NCBI GenBank assembly: GCA_964592475.1
Contig: CAZQEZ010000003.1
Span: 11,324 to 75,323 of the forward strand
DNA: 64,000 nucleotides
Direction: 5' to 3'
Source of the DNA: CAZQEZ01 sp964592475
GTDB taxonomy: Bacteria > Bacteroidota > Bacteroidia > Cytophagales > Cyclobacteriaceae
Part shown: positions 16,700-25,312 of the stretch, piece by piece
Layout: every line of letters starts with the position of its first letter
Position numbering within the stretch: position 1 is the first letter of the stretch
Notes under the pieces: model-generated
Database searches by the model: none
What the model saw: the letters and a program-made list of their open reading frames with translations, nothing else
Told to the model about the DNA's origin: nothing
Made by a program: the position numbers and the translations under genes

Positions 16700-18763
16700 A
16701 TGAATAAGATATTTTTTCTAATCATTTTATTACTTGCTTTTAGTAGATTTTCAATGGCTCAAGAAATTCAATGGGCGTCAGAATTATTGGAGTACTCTTC
16801 ACAGTTATCCCCCTATGAATACTCTGCCACGCAGGTTTTAAACAAACCTAATGTTTTACCTGAGGCCGGAGATAATCCAAATGCATGGTTGCCTGACAGG
16901 CCTGATCAAGTACACTTTGTTAAAGTAGGTTTTGAAACACCTATCACAGTGCAACAAATAGCTATTGCTGAATCTTATAATCCGAGTGCTGTTTATCAAA
17001 TATTTGCTTATGATTCTGCCGGAAAGGAATATCTGGTAAATACTTTCCAACCGCGGCCTTTAGAAATTGCCGGTAGGTTACTGAATGTTTATATCGATGA
17101 AACCCCATATCTGGTACATGCAATTAAAGTAGTGATCAATGGAGAGGCAGTACCTGGTTACAACGGTATAGATGCCATAGGAATTTCCAGTAGTAAAATT
17201 CCAATGGACATAGAAGTAAATGTTAAAGAAGATGTAAAATTAGGTGTTCGTACAGAAAGATTAAACGAAAATGTAAATAGCACCTATCAAGAACTGAGAC
17301 CTTTGATTTCACCAGATGGTAAAACTTTATTCTTTAGTCGAAAAAACCACCCCAAAAATATTGGTGGCGTTGAAGATGAGGAAGATATTTGGTTTTCAGA
17401 CAAAGGTGATGATGGAGATTGGCAGAAAGCTGAAAACTTAGGAAGACCATTAAATAATGAAGGCCCTAACTTTATAAGCTCTATCACTGCTGATGGTCAA
17501 ACCATGGTGATAATATTAGGTAATGAATATCGCGGTCAAGATAATATGAAGCCTGGTGTATCCATATCTAGACAAACCAGTGAGGGATGGTCAGAACCAG
17601 AGGTATTGGATATCACAAATGCATATATAGAAAACAAAGATGCCAACTATTTTCTTTCCAATAATCGCAAAGCTTTAATTATGTCAATAGAAAGATTTGA
17701 CACTCATGGAGGTAGAGACCTTTATGTGAGCTTTAAACAAGAAAATGGCAAATGGACCGAGCCGCTTAATTTAGGAAATGATATTAACACTGCTCATAAC
17801 GAGGTTTCTCCTTTTTTGGCAGCTGATGACGAAACATTATATTTTTCCAGTGCTGGCTACAGTGGGTTTGGCGAAAGCGATATTTACATTAGTCGTCGAT
17901 TGGATGCCACATGGACTAACTGGACCACCCCTGAAAACCTGGGCAGTGATATAAACTCTGAAGAAGATGATATTTTCTTTACTATACCTCCTTCAGGATC
18001 GCATGCCTACTTTAGCAAAGGAGTTAGTGAGACTGATGCTGACATTTATCAAATCGATCTTCCTATTTTTTATCAGCCTTCACCTGTAGTTACTGTAAGT
18101 GGTAATGTATTAAATGCTAATACTCAAGAGCCGATTGAAGCTACGATTGAATACAATTTATTGCCAGAAGATACCGATGTAGGTACTACTATGTCTGATC
18201 CACAAAGTGGAGAATATCAAATAATTTTGCCTTCCGGCGCTAGCTATCAATATCAAGTAAGCGCTGAGGGTTACAAGCTTGAAGAAGGTACCATAAAACT
18301 TAGTCCTGAAAACAATAAAATTGAAGAAAATATAAATCTTTTGCCTGAGGAGCCTGTAGTAGCAATAGTGGAAGAGGAAGAAGAAATAGAAGAAAAACCT
18401 GAAATTCCAAGTGAAGTAATGTCTCCTGATGTATTAAATACTAAAATATTTTTTAGTTTTAACGCGGATGACGTAAGAGAAAGATATATTGACGAAATGA
18501 AGCAAATTGCGGCTTACATGCAGCAAAATCCGGATGCTGTATTAGAGGTAAAAGGCTATACCGATAATGTAGGAAGCAAAGATTTTAATTTGAGATTGTC
18601 AGAACGAAGGGCTAACGCGGTGTATAGTTATCTTAAAGAATTAGGAGTTAATTTTCGCAAAATGGTAGTAGTGGCTTATGGCGAAGCTGGAGCAGTAGCC
18701 TCTAATGAAACAGAAGCTGGCCGACAAAAGAACCGACGAGTAACTTTTGAACTGAGCAAATAA
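16700..18763 (+). CDS. PD40 beta-propeller / OmpA-family outer membrane protein
   Basis: Exported protein with a signal peptide (cleavage expected after SRFSMAQ). Domains in order: an N-terminal beta-sandwich that resembles a discoidin/galactose-binding fold (about residues 25-170); PD40/WD40-like propeller repeats (about 195-450, with LRPLISPDGKTLFFSRK and EVSPFLAADDETLYFSS); a carboxypeptidase-regulatory-like beta domain (about 460-545); an acidic linker; and a C-terminal OmpA peptidoglycan-binding domain (about 570-687, ending SERRANAVYSYLKELGV and GRQKNRRVTFEL). The architecture resembles Bacteroidota OmpA proteins related to type IX secretion component PorE, but the N-terminal domain differs. 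It is followed by a strong hairpin terminator. Confidence 0.88.
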   Translation: MNKIFFLIILLLAFSRFSMAQEIQWASELLEYSSQLSPYEYSATQVLNKPNVLPEAGDNPNAWLPDRPDQVHFVKVGFETPITVQQIAIAESYNPSAVYQIFAYDSAGKEYLVNTFQPRPLEIAGRLLNVYIDETPYLVHAIKVVINGEAVPGYNGIDAIGISSSKIPMDIEVNVKEDVKLGVRTERLNENVNSTYQELRPLISPDGKTLFFSRKNHPKNIGGVEDEEDIWFSDKGDDGDWQKAENLGRPLNNEGPNFISSITADGQTMVIILGNEYRGQDNMKPGVSISRQTSEGWSEPEVLDITNAYIENKDANYFLSNNRKALIMSIERFDTHGGRDLYVSFKQENGKWTEPLNLGNDINTAHNEVSPFLAADDETLYFSSAGYSGFGESDIYISRRLDATWTNWTTPENLGSDINSEEDDIFFTIPPSGSHAYFSKGVSETDADIYQIDLPIFYQPSPVVTVSGNVLNANTQEPIEATIEYNLLPEDTDVGTTMSDPQSGEYQIILPSGASYQYQVSAEGYKLEEGTIKLSPENNKIEENINLLPEEPVVAIVEEEEEIEEKPEIPSEVMSPDVLNTKIFFSFNADDVRERYIDEMKQIAAYMQQNPDAVLEVKGYTDNVGSKDFNLRLSERRANAVYSYLKELGVNFRKMVVVAYGEAGAVASNETEAGRQKNRRVTFELSK

Positions 18764-18780
18764 TTAATTTGGCAATAAAA

Positions 18781-18826
18781 GAAACTAGCCTTTTACCTTA
18801 TAAAAAAGATAACTAAGGCTAGTTTC
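18781..18826. terminator. Bidirectional hairpin terminator
   Basis: GAAACTAGCCTT and AAGGCTAGTTTC form a perfect 12-bp stem. It lies between the OmpA-family gene and the convergent lactate permease and can serve both: T-rich sequence follows on the plus strand, and TTTTATT on the minus strand. Confidence 0.85.
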
Positions 18827-18884
18827 TTCTTTGCAAACAATTTGTTATGTCAAATTAAGTTACTACTTACCTTTATTTATAGTA

Positions 18885-20570
18885 TTAAAATAAACCAGGT
18901 ACCACCCAAAATGCCAATAACATTCCTATTAAACCTACTATTATTCCTGCAATTGTCATTGGTATCAAGTTTCTTTTAATTAATAATCCCTCTACACCTA
19001 CAAGACCAACGGTAGCACAAGCAGCAATTACATTGTGTACACATATCATATTGCCAATAGCACCTCCAATATTTTGTAAGCTAACAATAATTATGCGTGA
19101 TAAACCCAAATTCTCAGCTATTGAATATTGAAATAATGAAAACAACATATTGGAAACTGTATTAGATCCGGACATGAAAGACCCTAAGGCTCCTACAAAT
19201 GCATCTACCAGGGGCCATGCTCCCTGAAAGGTTGCTGCCATATATTCTGCCATTACAATTGGCATGCTTGCAAAATCATTAGGGTTTTCTCCTGATTGCA
19301 TCATCAATCGAACCATGGGCACTGCAAATATTAATGCGATGAACGGCCCTTTAATCCTTTTGACAGCCTCCGACCAAGCAATCCTTACTTGATTTTTTTT
19401 CATTTTGAACAAAGGAATACTGACAAGAGCGATAAGTATAAAAGGCATAATGCCAGGAATATAAAACGGATCAAAATCAGTCGTTACTGTTGTGCCAAAA
19501 AGATTGGGTGAAACATATTTAATTGATTTTATTAATGCATTGATTGGTAGAAATTGAACTCTGGTTACCACCAACAAAAAGCCTATTAATATGTAAGGAG
19601 TCCAGGCGAGTAAAAGAGGCATTTTCAAGTTAATATTAGCTGAGCTATTCATTGAAATAGATCCGGACCAGTTTTTTTCCCAGCTACTTTTTTCAGGAAA
19701 ATCCCAGGTGGTTTTCGGAACTAAAAAACCTCTTTGCGTAGCGGGAATTAAAATTACCAATCCTATAAGCCCTCCCAGTAGGCTGGGAAATTCCGGGCCG
19801 AGCAACCACGCAACCAGTAAGTAAGGAACCACGAAGCAAAACCCCGCGAAAATTGCGTAAGGCCATATAGCCAATCCTTCTTTAATACTTTTATTTTTGC
19901 CAAAGAAACGGGTCAACATGACTACCATTATTAATGGTATGAAAATACCCGGTATAGTATGTTGAAGTGCAGTCCAAAACCCCACCTGACGTATAAACTC
20001 CATGTAAGTAAGCCCGTTGGCAGCTAACGTTTCAATTATTTCCGGGGTTTCTAACGATGTACCTACACCAATTAAAGTAGGCGTACCTACGGCCCCATAG
20101 GAAACCGGTGAACTATTAGCAATCAAGGCCACCATAACTGCAGCTAATGCCGGAAAGCCCAATGAAAGTAAAAGTGGAGCTATTAAAGCGGCTGGGGTAC
20201 CAAAACCAGCAGAGCCTTCTATGAAAGCCCCAAATAGCCAAGCTATAATAATTGCCTGTACCCTTCTGTCTGGTGAAATGGAGGAGAAACCACGATTAAT
20301 TGCTGCTAATGCTCCACTTTCTCTAAGTGTAAATAGCAGTACCAAAGCTCCAAATACTATAATAATTATTTTCAACGCAATTACTACTCCGTTCACACTA
20401 GAAGCCATTATCCAACTAATGGGTGTTTCCCAAATAAAAAATGTAAGTGACAATGCGACTAAAAATGCTAAAGGCATAGCTCTGGTAGCAGGCCATCGCA
20501 GACCAACCATGAGTATAAAAATTGTAGCTATAGGAATTACTGCAAGTAAGGCTAAAAATTCGTTCGACAT
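18885..20570 (-). CDS. lldP: L-lactate permease (LctP family)
   Basis: Integral membrane lactate/glycolate:proton symporter. About a dozen hydrophobic segments are visible, with the family signatures FGAFIEGSAGFGTPAALIAP (about residue 115) and SGSNTVSNMLFSLFQY near the C-terminal part. The start is placed at MSNEFLALLAVIPIATIF; a longer frame adds a 20-residue leader that is not hydrophobic in the right place. 561 residues fits the family. Its first codons and leader were copied to 22471-22648, downstream of the LRR genes (see findings). It converges with the OmpA-family gene. Whether lactate or glycolate is the substrate cannot be read here. Confidence 0.94.
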   Translation of the reverse strand: MSNEFLALLAVIPIATIFILMVGLRWPATRAMPLAFLVALSLTFFIWETPISWIMASSVNGVVIALKIIIIVFGALVLLFTLRESGALAAINRGFSSISPDRRVQAIIIAWLFGAFIEGSAGFGTPAALIAPLLLSLGFPALAAVMVALIANSSPVSYGAVGTPTLIGVGTSLETPEIIETLAANGLTYMEFIRQVGFWTALQHTIPGIFIPLIMVVMLTRFFGKNKSIKEGLAIWPYAIFAGFCFVVPYLLVAWLLGPEFPSLLGGLIGLVILIPATQRGFLVPKTTWDFPEKSSWEKNWSGSISMNSSANINLKMPLLLAWTPYILIGFLLVVTRVQFLPINALIKSIKYVSPNLFGTTVTTDFDPFYIPGIMPFILIALVSIPLFKMKKNQVRIAWSEAVKRIKGPFIALIFAVPMVRLMMQSGENPNDFASMPIVMAEYMAATFQGAWPLVDAFVGALGSFMSGSNTVSNMLFSLFQYSIAENLGLSRIIIVSLQNIGGAIGNMICVHNVIAACATVGLVGVEGLLIKRNLIPMTIAGIIVGLIGMLLAFWVVPGLF

Positions 20571-20686
20571 GTTTGAGATTTTTTGGGTTATAAAATTCGA
20601 GATAAATATATGACATATTTTCATGAACATTATACTTTATTTATCGGAATTTGAAAAAAACAATAAGAACTAATGTTAAAGCACCT
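20518..20686. repeat. Direct repeat copy 1 (lldP 5' region)
   Basis: This ~169-base segment recurs at 22481-22648 with only scattered substitutions, in the same orientation. It covers the first 17-18 codons of lldP plus about 115 bases of its leader and ends at AAAGCACCT, immediately before the first LRR remnant. It is the left member of a pair that brackets the LRR region. Confidence 0.9.
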
Positions 20687-20688
20687 GA

Positions 20689-21051
20689 GAAACAACAACA
20701 AAACCAGAGCAGATTATATGGCTTGAAGAGCAATTTGGATTTGAATTTAAGGAAGTAAAGATAGAAGAAGAGCTACTTGATTTGGAAAACCGTCAAAGCT
20801 ATCTTCTTAATGTAAAGAAAGACATAATAGGCTTGAATTTATATGATACTACTGTCCTTTCAGATGTTTCATTTTTGACACAGCTAAGCAGCCTAACGAC
20901 TTTAGACCTTAGTTCTAATTCCATTTCTAATTTTTCTGCTTTGGCAGAGCTAACAAACGTAACTCTTTTAGAGCTTGCTGATAATTCTATAAGTATAAGT
21001 AGCGAAGATTTAAAACAAATTGGTAGTGTTCTAAATACAACGATATATTGA
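20689..21051 (+). pseudogene. LRR protein remnant 1
   Basis: The open frame aligns with the intact LRR gene downstream from its first residues (ETTTKPEQIIWLEEQFGFE against KTTKPEQVISLEKQLGSE) through the N-terminal cap SYLLNVKKDIIGLNLY, two or three 22-residue repeats and the C-terminal cap SSEDLKQIGSVLN. A stop codon (20686-20688) directly precedes the homologous part. No ATG is present in the expected place: the join with the direct repeat replaced the start. The first usable start would be a TTG at 20782. Most internal repeats are missing, as if collapsed. I regard it as a decayed paralogue. Confidence 0.75.
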
Positions 21052-21240
21052 AGTAACCAAAATAATTAAATGCTTTTTAGTGAATAAAAACATACTTTTA
21101 TTGAAATTTGAATTATTATTCCAAGCTTATAAATATTGGTTTCGACTCAAAAATGAAGTTCTAAAATTTTGATACATTGAATTTTTTTATAGAAAAAATT
21201 GTTTATTGTAAGCTAATAAAAAACCTAGAAATAAAGAAAA

Positions 21241-22284
21241 ATGAATACAGAAAAAACAACAAAACCAGAACAAGTTATATCGCTTGAAAAACAGCTTGGA
21301 TCTGAACTTAGCGAAGTAACAATAGAAGAAGAGATACTTGATCGGAGAAAAAATAAGAGTTATCTTCTTAATGCAAAAAAAGAAATAATAGGGTTGAATT
21401 TATATAGTACTTCCATTTCTGATATTTCTTTTTTGGCAGAGTTAAAAAGCCTAACAACGTTAGACCTTAGTGATAATTATTCCATTACTGATATTTCTGC
21501 TTTGGCAGAGTTAAAAAACCTAACAACTTTAGTCCTGAGTGGGAATGAAATATCTGATACTTCTAGTTTGGCAGCCCTAAGAAACCTAACCTCTTTAAAC
21601 CTTGAGGAAAATACCATTACTGATATTTCTAGTTTGGCAGAGCTAAAAAACCTAGCCGCTTTAAACCTTTGGGAAAATTCTATTTCGGATATTTCTAGTT
21701 TGGCAGAACTAAGAAGCCTAACTTATTTAAGCCTTTATAATAATTTAATATCTGATATTTATAGCCTGGCGGACCTAAGAAGCTTAAACTATTTATACCT
21801 TGGTGAAAATTCTATTTCCGATATTTCTAGTTTGGCAGAGCTAAAAAACCTAATTAAATTATACCTTAATTCTAATGAAATTACTGATATTTCTAGTTTG
21901 ACAGAGCTAAGAAACCTAGCCTCTTTAGATCTTAGTGGTAATTCTATTTCGGATATTTCTGGTTTGGCAGAACTAAGAAGCCTAACTTATTTAAGCCTTT
22001 ATAATAATTTGATATCTGATATTTCTAGCCTGGCAGACTTAAGAAGCTTAAACTATTTATACCTTGGTGAAAATTCTATTTCCGATATTTCTGCTTTGTC
22101 AAAGCTAAAAAACCTAATTAATTTATACCTTAATTCTAATGAAATTACTGATATTTCTAGTTTGGCAGAACTAAGAAATTTAACCACTTTAGAGCTTAGT
22201 GAAAATTTCATAAGTAGAGAAGATTTAAAACAAATGGGTAGCATTCTAAATTTAATTCTAGATTCTATGGATCAAAATAAATAA
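21241..22284 (+). CDS. Leucine-rich repeat protein
   Basis: Intact member of the local LRR family. After an N-terminal region (MNTEKTTKPEQVI ... IEEEILD, then SYLLNAKKEIIGLNLY) come about 12-13 repeats of 22 residues of the type L-L-L-x-N-x-I-S/T-D-I-S-x-L-A-E-L-x-x, the SDS22/internalin-like class. A C-terminal cap, SREDLKQMGSILN, follows. There is no signal peptide, membrane segment or lipobox, so it is probably cytoplasmic, unlike internalins. Two neighbouring blocks of 264 bp are nearly identical (21703-21966 and 21967-22230). Function unknown; LRRs of this kind bind proteins. Flanking remnants indicate a tandem family undergoing expansion and decay. Confidence 0.9.
   Translation: MNTEKTTKPEQVISLEKQLGSELSEVTIEEEILDRRKNKSYLLNAKKEIIGLNLYSTSISDISFLAELKSLTTLDLSDNYSITDISALAELKNLTTLVLSGNEISDTSSLAALRNLTSLNLEENTITDISSLAELKNLAALNLWENSISDISSLAELRSLTYLSLYNNLISDIYSLADLRSLNYLYLGENSISDISSLAELKNLIKLYLNSNEITDISSLTELRNLASLDLSGNSISDISGLAELRSLTYLSLYNNLISDISSLADLRSLNYLYLGENSISDISALSKLKNLINLYLNSNEITDISSLAELRNLTTLELSENFISREDLKQMGSILNLILDSMDQNK
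21703..22230 (+). repeat. Internal tandem duplication of four LRRs
   Basis: Two adjacent blocks of about 264 bp (four 66-bp units) start with the same GCAGAACTAAGAAGCC and stay nearly identical through LSLYNNLISD, LYLGENSISD and LYLNSNEITD. The few differences, for example SDIYSLADL against SDISSLADL, suggest a recent in-frame duplication. Confidence 0.88.
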
Positions 22285-22334
22285 GTGCGATTTATAGAAT
22301 CTGAACCCACATTTTTATTAATATTTAAATTAAA

Positions 22335-22454
22335 AAGATAGTAGAAGAATTGCTTGATTGGAGTAAAAGCCCAAGTTACCTTCTCAATGAAAAGAAAGAA
22401 ATAGAAAAAGGTATTCCAAAAGTAGCGATATCTTTACTTACAATCCATTTTTGA
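22335..22454 (+). pseudogene. LRR protein remnant 2 (N-terminal cap only)
   Basis: The frame reads KIVEELLDWSKSPSYLLNEK and then KEIEKG before ending in unrelated sequence and a stop. It matches the cap of the upstream LRR gene (IEEEILDRRKNKSYLLNAKKE) but no repeats follow and no start codon precedes it. It is the third copy of this module in 1.8 kb and is clearly non-functional. Confidence 0.65.
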
Positions 22455-22470
22455 CGTAAAGTTCTAATCA

Positions 22471-22533
22471 TTAGCAGGCCAAAATTGTAACTATAGGAAT
22501 TACTGCAAGTAAGGCCAAAAATTCTTTCGACAT
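22471..22533 (-). pseudogene. Fossil 5' end of a second lactate permease gene
   Basis: The minus strand reads MSKEFLALLAVIPIVTILAC followed by a stop. It is the duplicated N-terminus of lldP (MSNEFLALLAVIPIATIF), interrupted by loss of about 22 bases relative to the intact gene. It lies inside or next to direct repeat copy 2. It either shows that a second lldP once stood here or that the direct repeat carried along the first codons. Confidence 0.7.
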
Positions 22534-22648
22534 GTTTGAGCTTTTCGGGTTATAAAATTCGAGATAAGTATATGGCATATTTTCTTGAACATTATACTTT
22601 ATTTGCTGGCATTTGAAAAAAACAATAAGAACTAATGTTAAAGCACCT
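22481..22648. repeat. Direct repeat copy 2 (lldP 5' region)
   Basis: Partner of 20518-20686, in direct orientation and close to 90 percent identical by eye, ending at the same AAAGCACCT. With copy 1 it flanks the whole LRR array, about 1.8 kb. Homologous recombination between the two would delete the array. The remaining sequence from 22285 to 22881 contains LRR remnant 2, a GC-rich palindromic unit and AT-rich spacer. Confidence 0.9.
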
Positions 22649-22677
22649 AAACTTATTTAGTTCAAATTAATCTAGGT

Positions 22678-22716
22678 AAAGGAGGGGGAAGTCCGCTGGC
22701 GGAAAGAGGGTGGTTT
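22678..22716. repeat. Solitary GC-rich palindromic unit
   Basis: A short G-rich segment centred on TCCGCTGGCGGA (a perfect 5-bp inverted repeat around TG) stands in strongly AT-rich sequence. It resembles the GC-rich interspersed repeats common in Bacteroidota and is reminiscent of, but not the same as, the units near 62.7-63.4 kb. No gene overlaps it. Confidence 0.4.
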
Positions 22717-22854
22717 AAAAGCAAATATTCTATGTAATATTTTGATGAAATTGAGTTATTATATTTTAATATTGTTTCAAGTATTCATGTATTTACTAAT
22801 AAGCATATTCCACAATAAATCATATAGAACCAGATTTTTTTAATGTTCTTTATT

Positions 22855-22862
22855 TACTTTTG
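22855..22862 (+). promoter_or_regulatory. Candidate -7 promoter element
   Basis: TACTTTTG matches TAnnTTTG, 19 bases before the DUF4920 start codon. A T-run but no clear TTG lies at the -33 position. Confidence 0.35.
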
Positions 22863-22881
22863 TAAAAAATAAATAACGAAC

Positions 22882-23391
22882 ATGAGAAAAATAGTATTTT
22901 TAACCGTTTTGGCTGTTGCTGCAGCTACCATTGCTTGCAATACTCAGCAACAAAATAGTTCTTCTCAAAATAATTCCGATTCGTCCCAGGTTGAGAGCCA
23001 AATCAATATTGGCGAGCCCGTTGACGAAAAGGTTGCTATCTCTTTAGCTTCTTTGGCTTCAAATATGGAAGATGAAACTTTGATGGAAGGGCTCACAGTA
23101 AAAGGAACCGTAACGGAAGTATGTCAAAAAAAGGGCTGCTGGATGAAACTGGAAAAAGAAAATGGAGAAACCATGAGAGTGACTTTTAAAGATTACGCTC
23201 TTTTCATGCCAAAAGATATTGCCGGCAAAAGTGTGGTAATAAGTGGAAAGGCATATATGGATACCATTACTGTGGATGCCCTGAAACATTTTGCAGAAGA
23301 TGCGGGCAAAACACAAGATCAAATCGAAGCCATCAATGAAAAGGAAATAGCGCTTGCATTTGAGGCAGATGGTGTTTTAATTGAGGAATAG
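22882..23391 (+). CDS. DUF4920 lipoprotein
   Basis: Exported lipoprotein: signal peptide with the lipobox TIAC (Cys about residue 19), then a Ser/Gln/Asn-rich linker and a DUF4920 domain. The domain shows KGTVTEVCQKKGCWMKLE, with two Cys spaced as in the family, VTFKDYALFMPKDIAGK and the conserved VDALKHFAEDAG. The fold is OB-like, related to proteins suggested to bind metal or cofactors; the function is not known. The gene is monocistronic, between the LRR region and the RsmI-like gene on the other strand. Confidence 0.88.
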   Translation: MRKIVFLTVLAVAAATIACNTQQQNSSSQNNSDSSQVESQINIGEPVDEKVAISLASLASNMEDETLMEGLTVKGTVTEVCQKKGCWMKLEKENGETMRVTFKDYALFMPKDIAGKSVVISGKAYMDTITVDALKHFAEDAGKTQDQIEAINEKEIALAFEADGVLIEE

Positions 23392-23592
23392 ATACTACTG
23401 ACAGTTTTAATTTTACTTTTTTAAACTGCCGCTAATGCTTGTATAAAATTAAATTTTTTACTTTTGAATGTGTCAACTACGGTTCTCGTGGTTTTATTTT
23501 GAGGTTTTCTACTGTTCTATTTAATTTTAAAAAAAAATTACGGCCTTCTTCGATATCAGCTATCTAATTCCCAAGTCCACCTTCGGAAGTAG

Positions 23593-24318
23593 CTATTCTA
23601 CCCCTATTAAAAATACAGCTGGCCTTTTATGGAAATCATGCTTCTGCCTTTTCCATAAGCCTACAGGCAAAGTCTTTATCCATTCGTTTTTGCCGGTGAT
23701 GTCTACTGCTACACATAAATAGGTAGACATCGAACAGGTTTTCAACAGGTCATGAAAAAGTTGATTGTTTCGATAGGGAGTATCCATAAATATTTGTGTT
23801 TGCTGTAGCTGGCGAGCATTTCTTTCCATCAGCCTAATGGCTTGTTGTCTTTGCTTTTTATCTATTGGCAAGTAGCCGTTAAAAGTAAATGCTTGACCAC
23901 TTAAACCAGAGGCCATTAATGCCAGTAAGAATGAGGATGGCCCTACTAATGGAACTACCTTATTATTATTTTCGTGTGCTATTTTTACTGCTAAGGCTCC
24001 TGGATCAGCTACACCCGGACAACCCGCTTCAGAAATAACACCCATATCTGAACCAAAAAATAAAGGCTCCAATGCCTGCATCAAATCATCCTCGGAGGTT
24101 CTTTTACTCATTTCACTAAAGGTAAGCTCTTCTATTTTTTTACCAATTTTTAATGCGCTAATAAAACGACGGGCCGATTTAATATTTTCAGCTAAAAATA
24201 TGTCTAGTTTCGTTATTACTTCTTTAACCTGGGGCGTAATTGACTTATCAATGGTATCTTCAGCCAGTAGGTTTGGAATTAAATATAATGTTGCTTTATT
24301 TTGAGATTGATAATTCAT
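23593..24318 (-). CDS. SAM-dependent methyltransferase, RsmI-like (tetrapyrrole methylase fold)
   Basis: Belongs to the tetrapyrrole methylase superfamily, close to RsmI, which 2'-O-methylates C1402 of 16S rRNA. The blocks TLYLIPNLL, NIKSARRFISAL, GVISEAGCPGVADPGA, VVPLVGPSSFLLALMASGLSGQ, FNGYLP and FMDTPYRN are visible. Bacteroidota commonly carry this shorter paralogue beside a true RsmI; the N-terminal GTLYVVATPIGNL of RsmI is altered here to LYLIPNLLAED. Its substrate is therefore uncertain. It diverges from the DUF2905 gene with only 14 bases between the two start codons. Confidence 0.85.
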   Translation of the reverse strand: MNYQSQNKATLYLIPNLLAEDTIDKSITPQVKEVITKLDIFLAENIKSARRFISALKIGKKIEELTFSEMSKRTSEDDLMQALEPLFFGSDMGVISEAGCPGVADPGALAVKIAHENNNKVVPLVGPSSFLLALMASGLSGQAFTFNGYLPIDKKQRQQAIRLMERNARQLQQTQIFMDTPYRNNQLFHDLLKTCSMSTYLCVAVDITGKNEWIKTLPVGLWKRQKHDFHKRPAVFLIGVE

Positions 24319-24332
24319 GGCTAAAAAAAATT

Positions 24333-24551
24333 ATGACACAAATAGGTAAATTACTTATAATTGTTGGTGGTGCTATAATACTTATAGGTTTAATTTTATA
24401 CTTCTTTGATAAAATACCATTGCTGGGAAAATTGCCTGGTGATATCTTGATCAAGAAGAAGAATTTTACATTTTATTTTCCTTTGGCTACTAGCATCGTC
24501 ATAAGTATAATTTTGAGCTTAATATTGTTTTTAATATATAAATTTAAATAG
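24333..24551 (+). CDS. DUF2905 small membrane protein
   Basis: A 72-residue protein with two hydrophobic helices separated by the family motif GKLPGDILIKKKNFTFYFP. The start at MTQIGKLLIIVGG gives the normal DUF2905 length; the longer frame upstream overlaps the start of the RsmI-like gene and is rejected. Its 3' end overlaps the convergent hydrolase gene by 8 bases. Function unknown. Confidence 0.85.
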   Translation: MTQIGKLLIIVGGAIILIGLILYFFDKIPLLGKLPGDILIKKKNFTFYFPLATSIVISIILSLILFLIYKFK

Positions 24552-25311
24552 ATAAAAATTGCTTCACTGTTTGCAGAAATGCTTTTGGTTGTTCTGCATG
24601 TATCCAGTGCCCAGCATTTTTGATAGTTACCAAATTGGCATTGGGAAACAAAGTTTTAATTAGATCTAAATCCTCATCTAAGATATAATCTGATTTTTCG
24701 CCACGTACAAAAAGGACTGGTTTATCAGAAATTTTATCGGCTGGCAACCCTTCCCCTACTTTTTCTATATTGTTTTCAATAGTTGGTAAGTTTATTTTCC
24801 AACTGAATTTACCGTTTTTGTCGCGATATAAGTTTTTAAGAAGAAACTGCCTGATGGCCGTATTTTTAACTAAAGGTTTTAGCTGATCTTCTGCATCACC
24901 TCTCCTTTCTACTTTTGACAAGTCAACTGCATTATAAGCATCTAAAATAGATTGATGATGCACCGGGTACGGTTTAGGTGCTATATCAACTACTATCATT
25001 TTTTCAAAATCATCACCATATTTCGAAGCATATTTCAACACGGTTTTACCTCCCATACTATGGCCCAGCAGTATTGGTTTTTTTATGTTAATAGTATTAA
25101 GTAAATGTTGTAAATCTTGTGCCATGTCATCATAAGAGAAATCATCGCTATGGAAAGATTGCCCGTGATTACGCTGATCCACCAATATTACCTGATAGTT
25201 TTCAGACAAATGCTTAGCAGCAGAAATCCAATTGTCTAAAGATCCAAAGAGCCCATGCAAAATTAATAGTGGTGGACCCTCGCCTAATATTTTATAATTC
25301 AGAAGTGCCAT
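24544..25311 (-). CDS. Alpha/beta-fold hydrolase, YbfF type
   Basis: Soluble esterase-like hydrolase. The oxyanion region LHGLFGSLDNW, the nucleophile elbow LGHSMGGKT (catalytic Ser about residue 95) and the C-terminal NAGHWIHAEQP with the catalytic His match YbfF-type acyl-CoA/ester hydrolases. The VDQRNHGQS motif is also typical. It is directly downstream of pdxJ (1 base between), so the two form an operon, a common arrangement in Bacteroidota. Physiological substrate unknown. Confidence 0.9.
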   Translation of the reverse strand: MALLNYKILGEGPPLLILHGLFGSLDNWISAAKHLSENYQVILVDQRNHGQSFHSDDFSYDDMAQDLQHLLNTINIKKPILLGHSMGGKTVLKYASKYGDDFEKMIVVDIAPKPYPVHHQSILDAYNAVDLSKVERRGDAEDQLKPLVKNTAIRQFLLKNLYRDKNGKFSWKINLPTIENNIEKVGEGLPADKISDKPVLFVRGEKSDYILDEDLDLIKTLFPNANLVTIKNAGHWIHAEQPKAFLQTVKQFLSI

Positions 25312-25312
25312 A

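Noticed and set aside
21241..22284. Regular short repeats that might suggest a CRISPR array
   Set aside because: The 66-bp units are in frame and encode leucine-rich repeats; there are no unrelated spacers.
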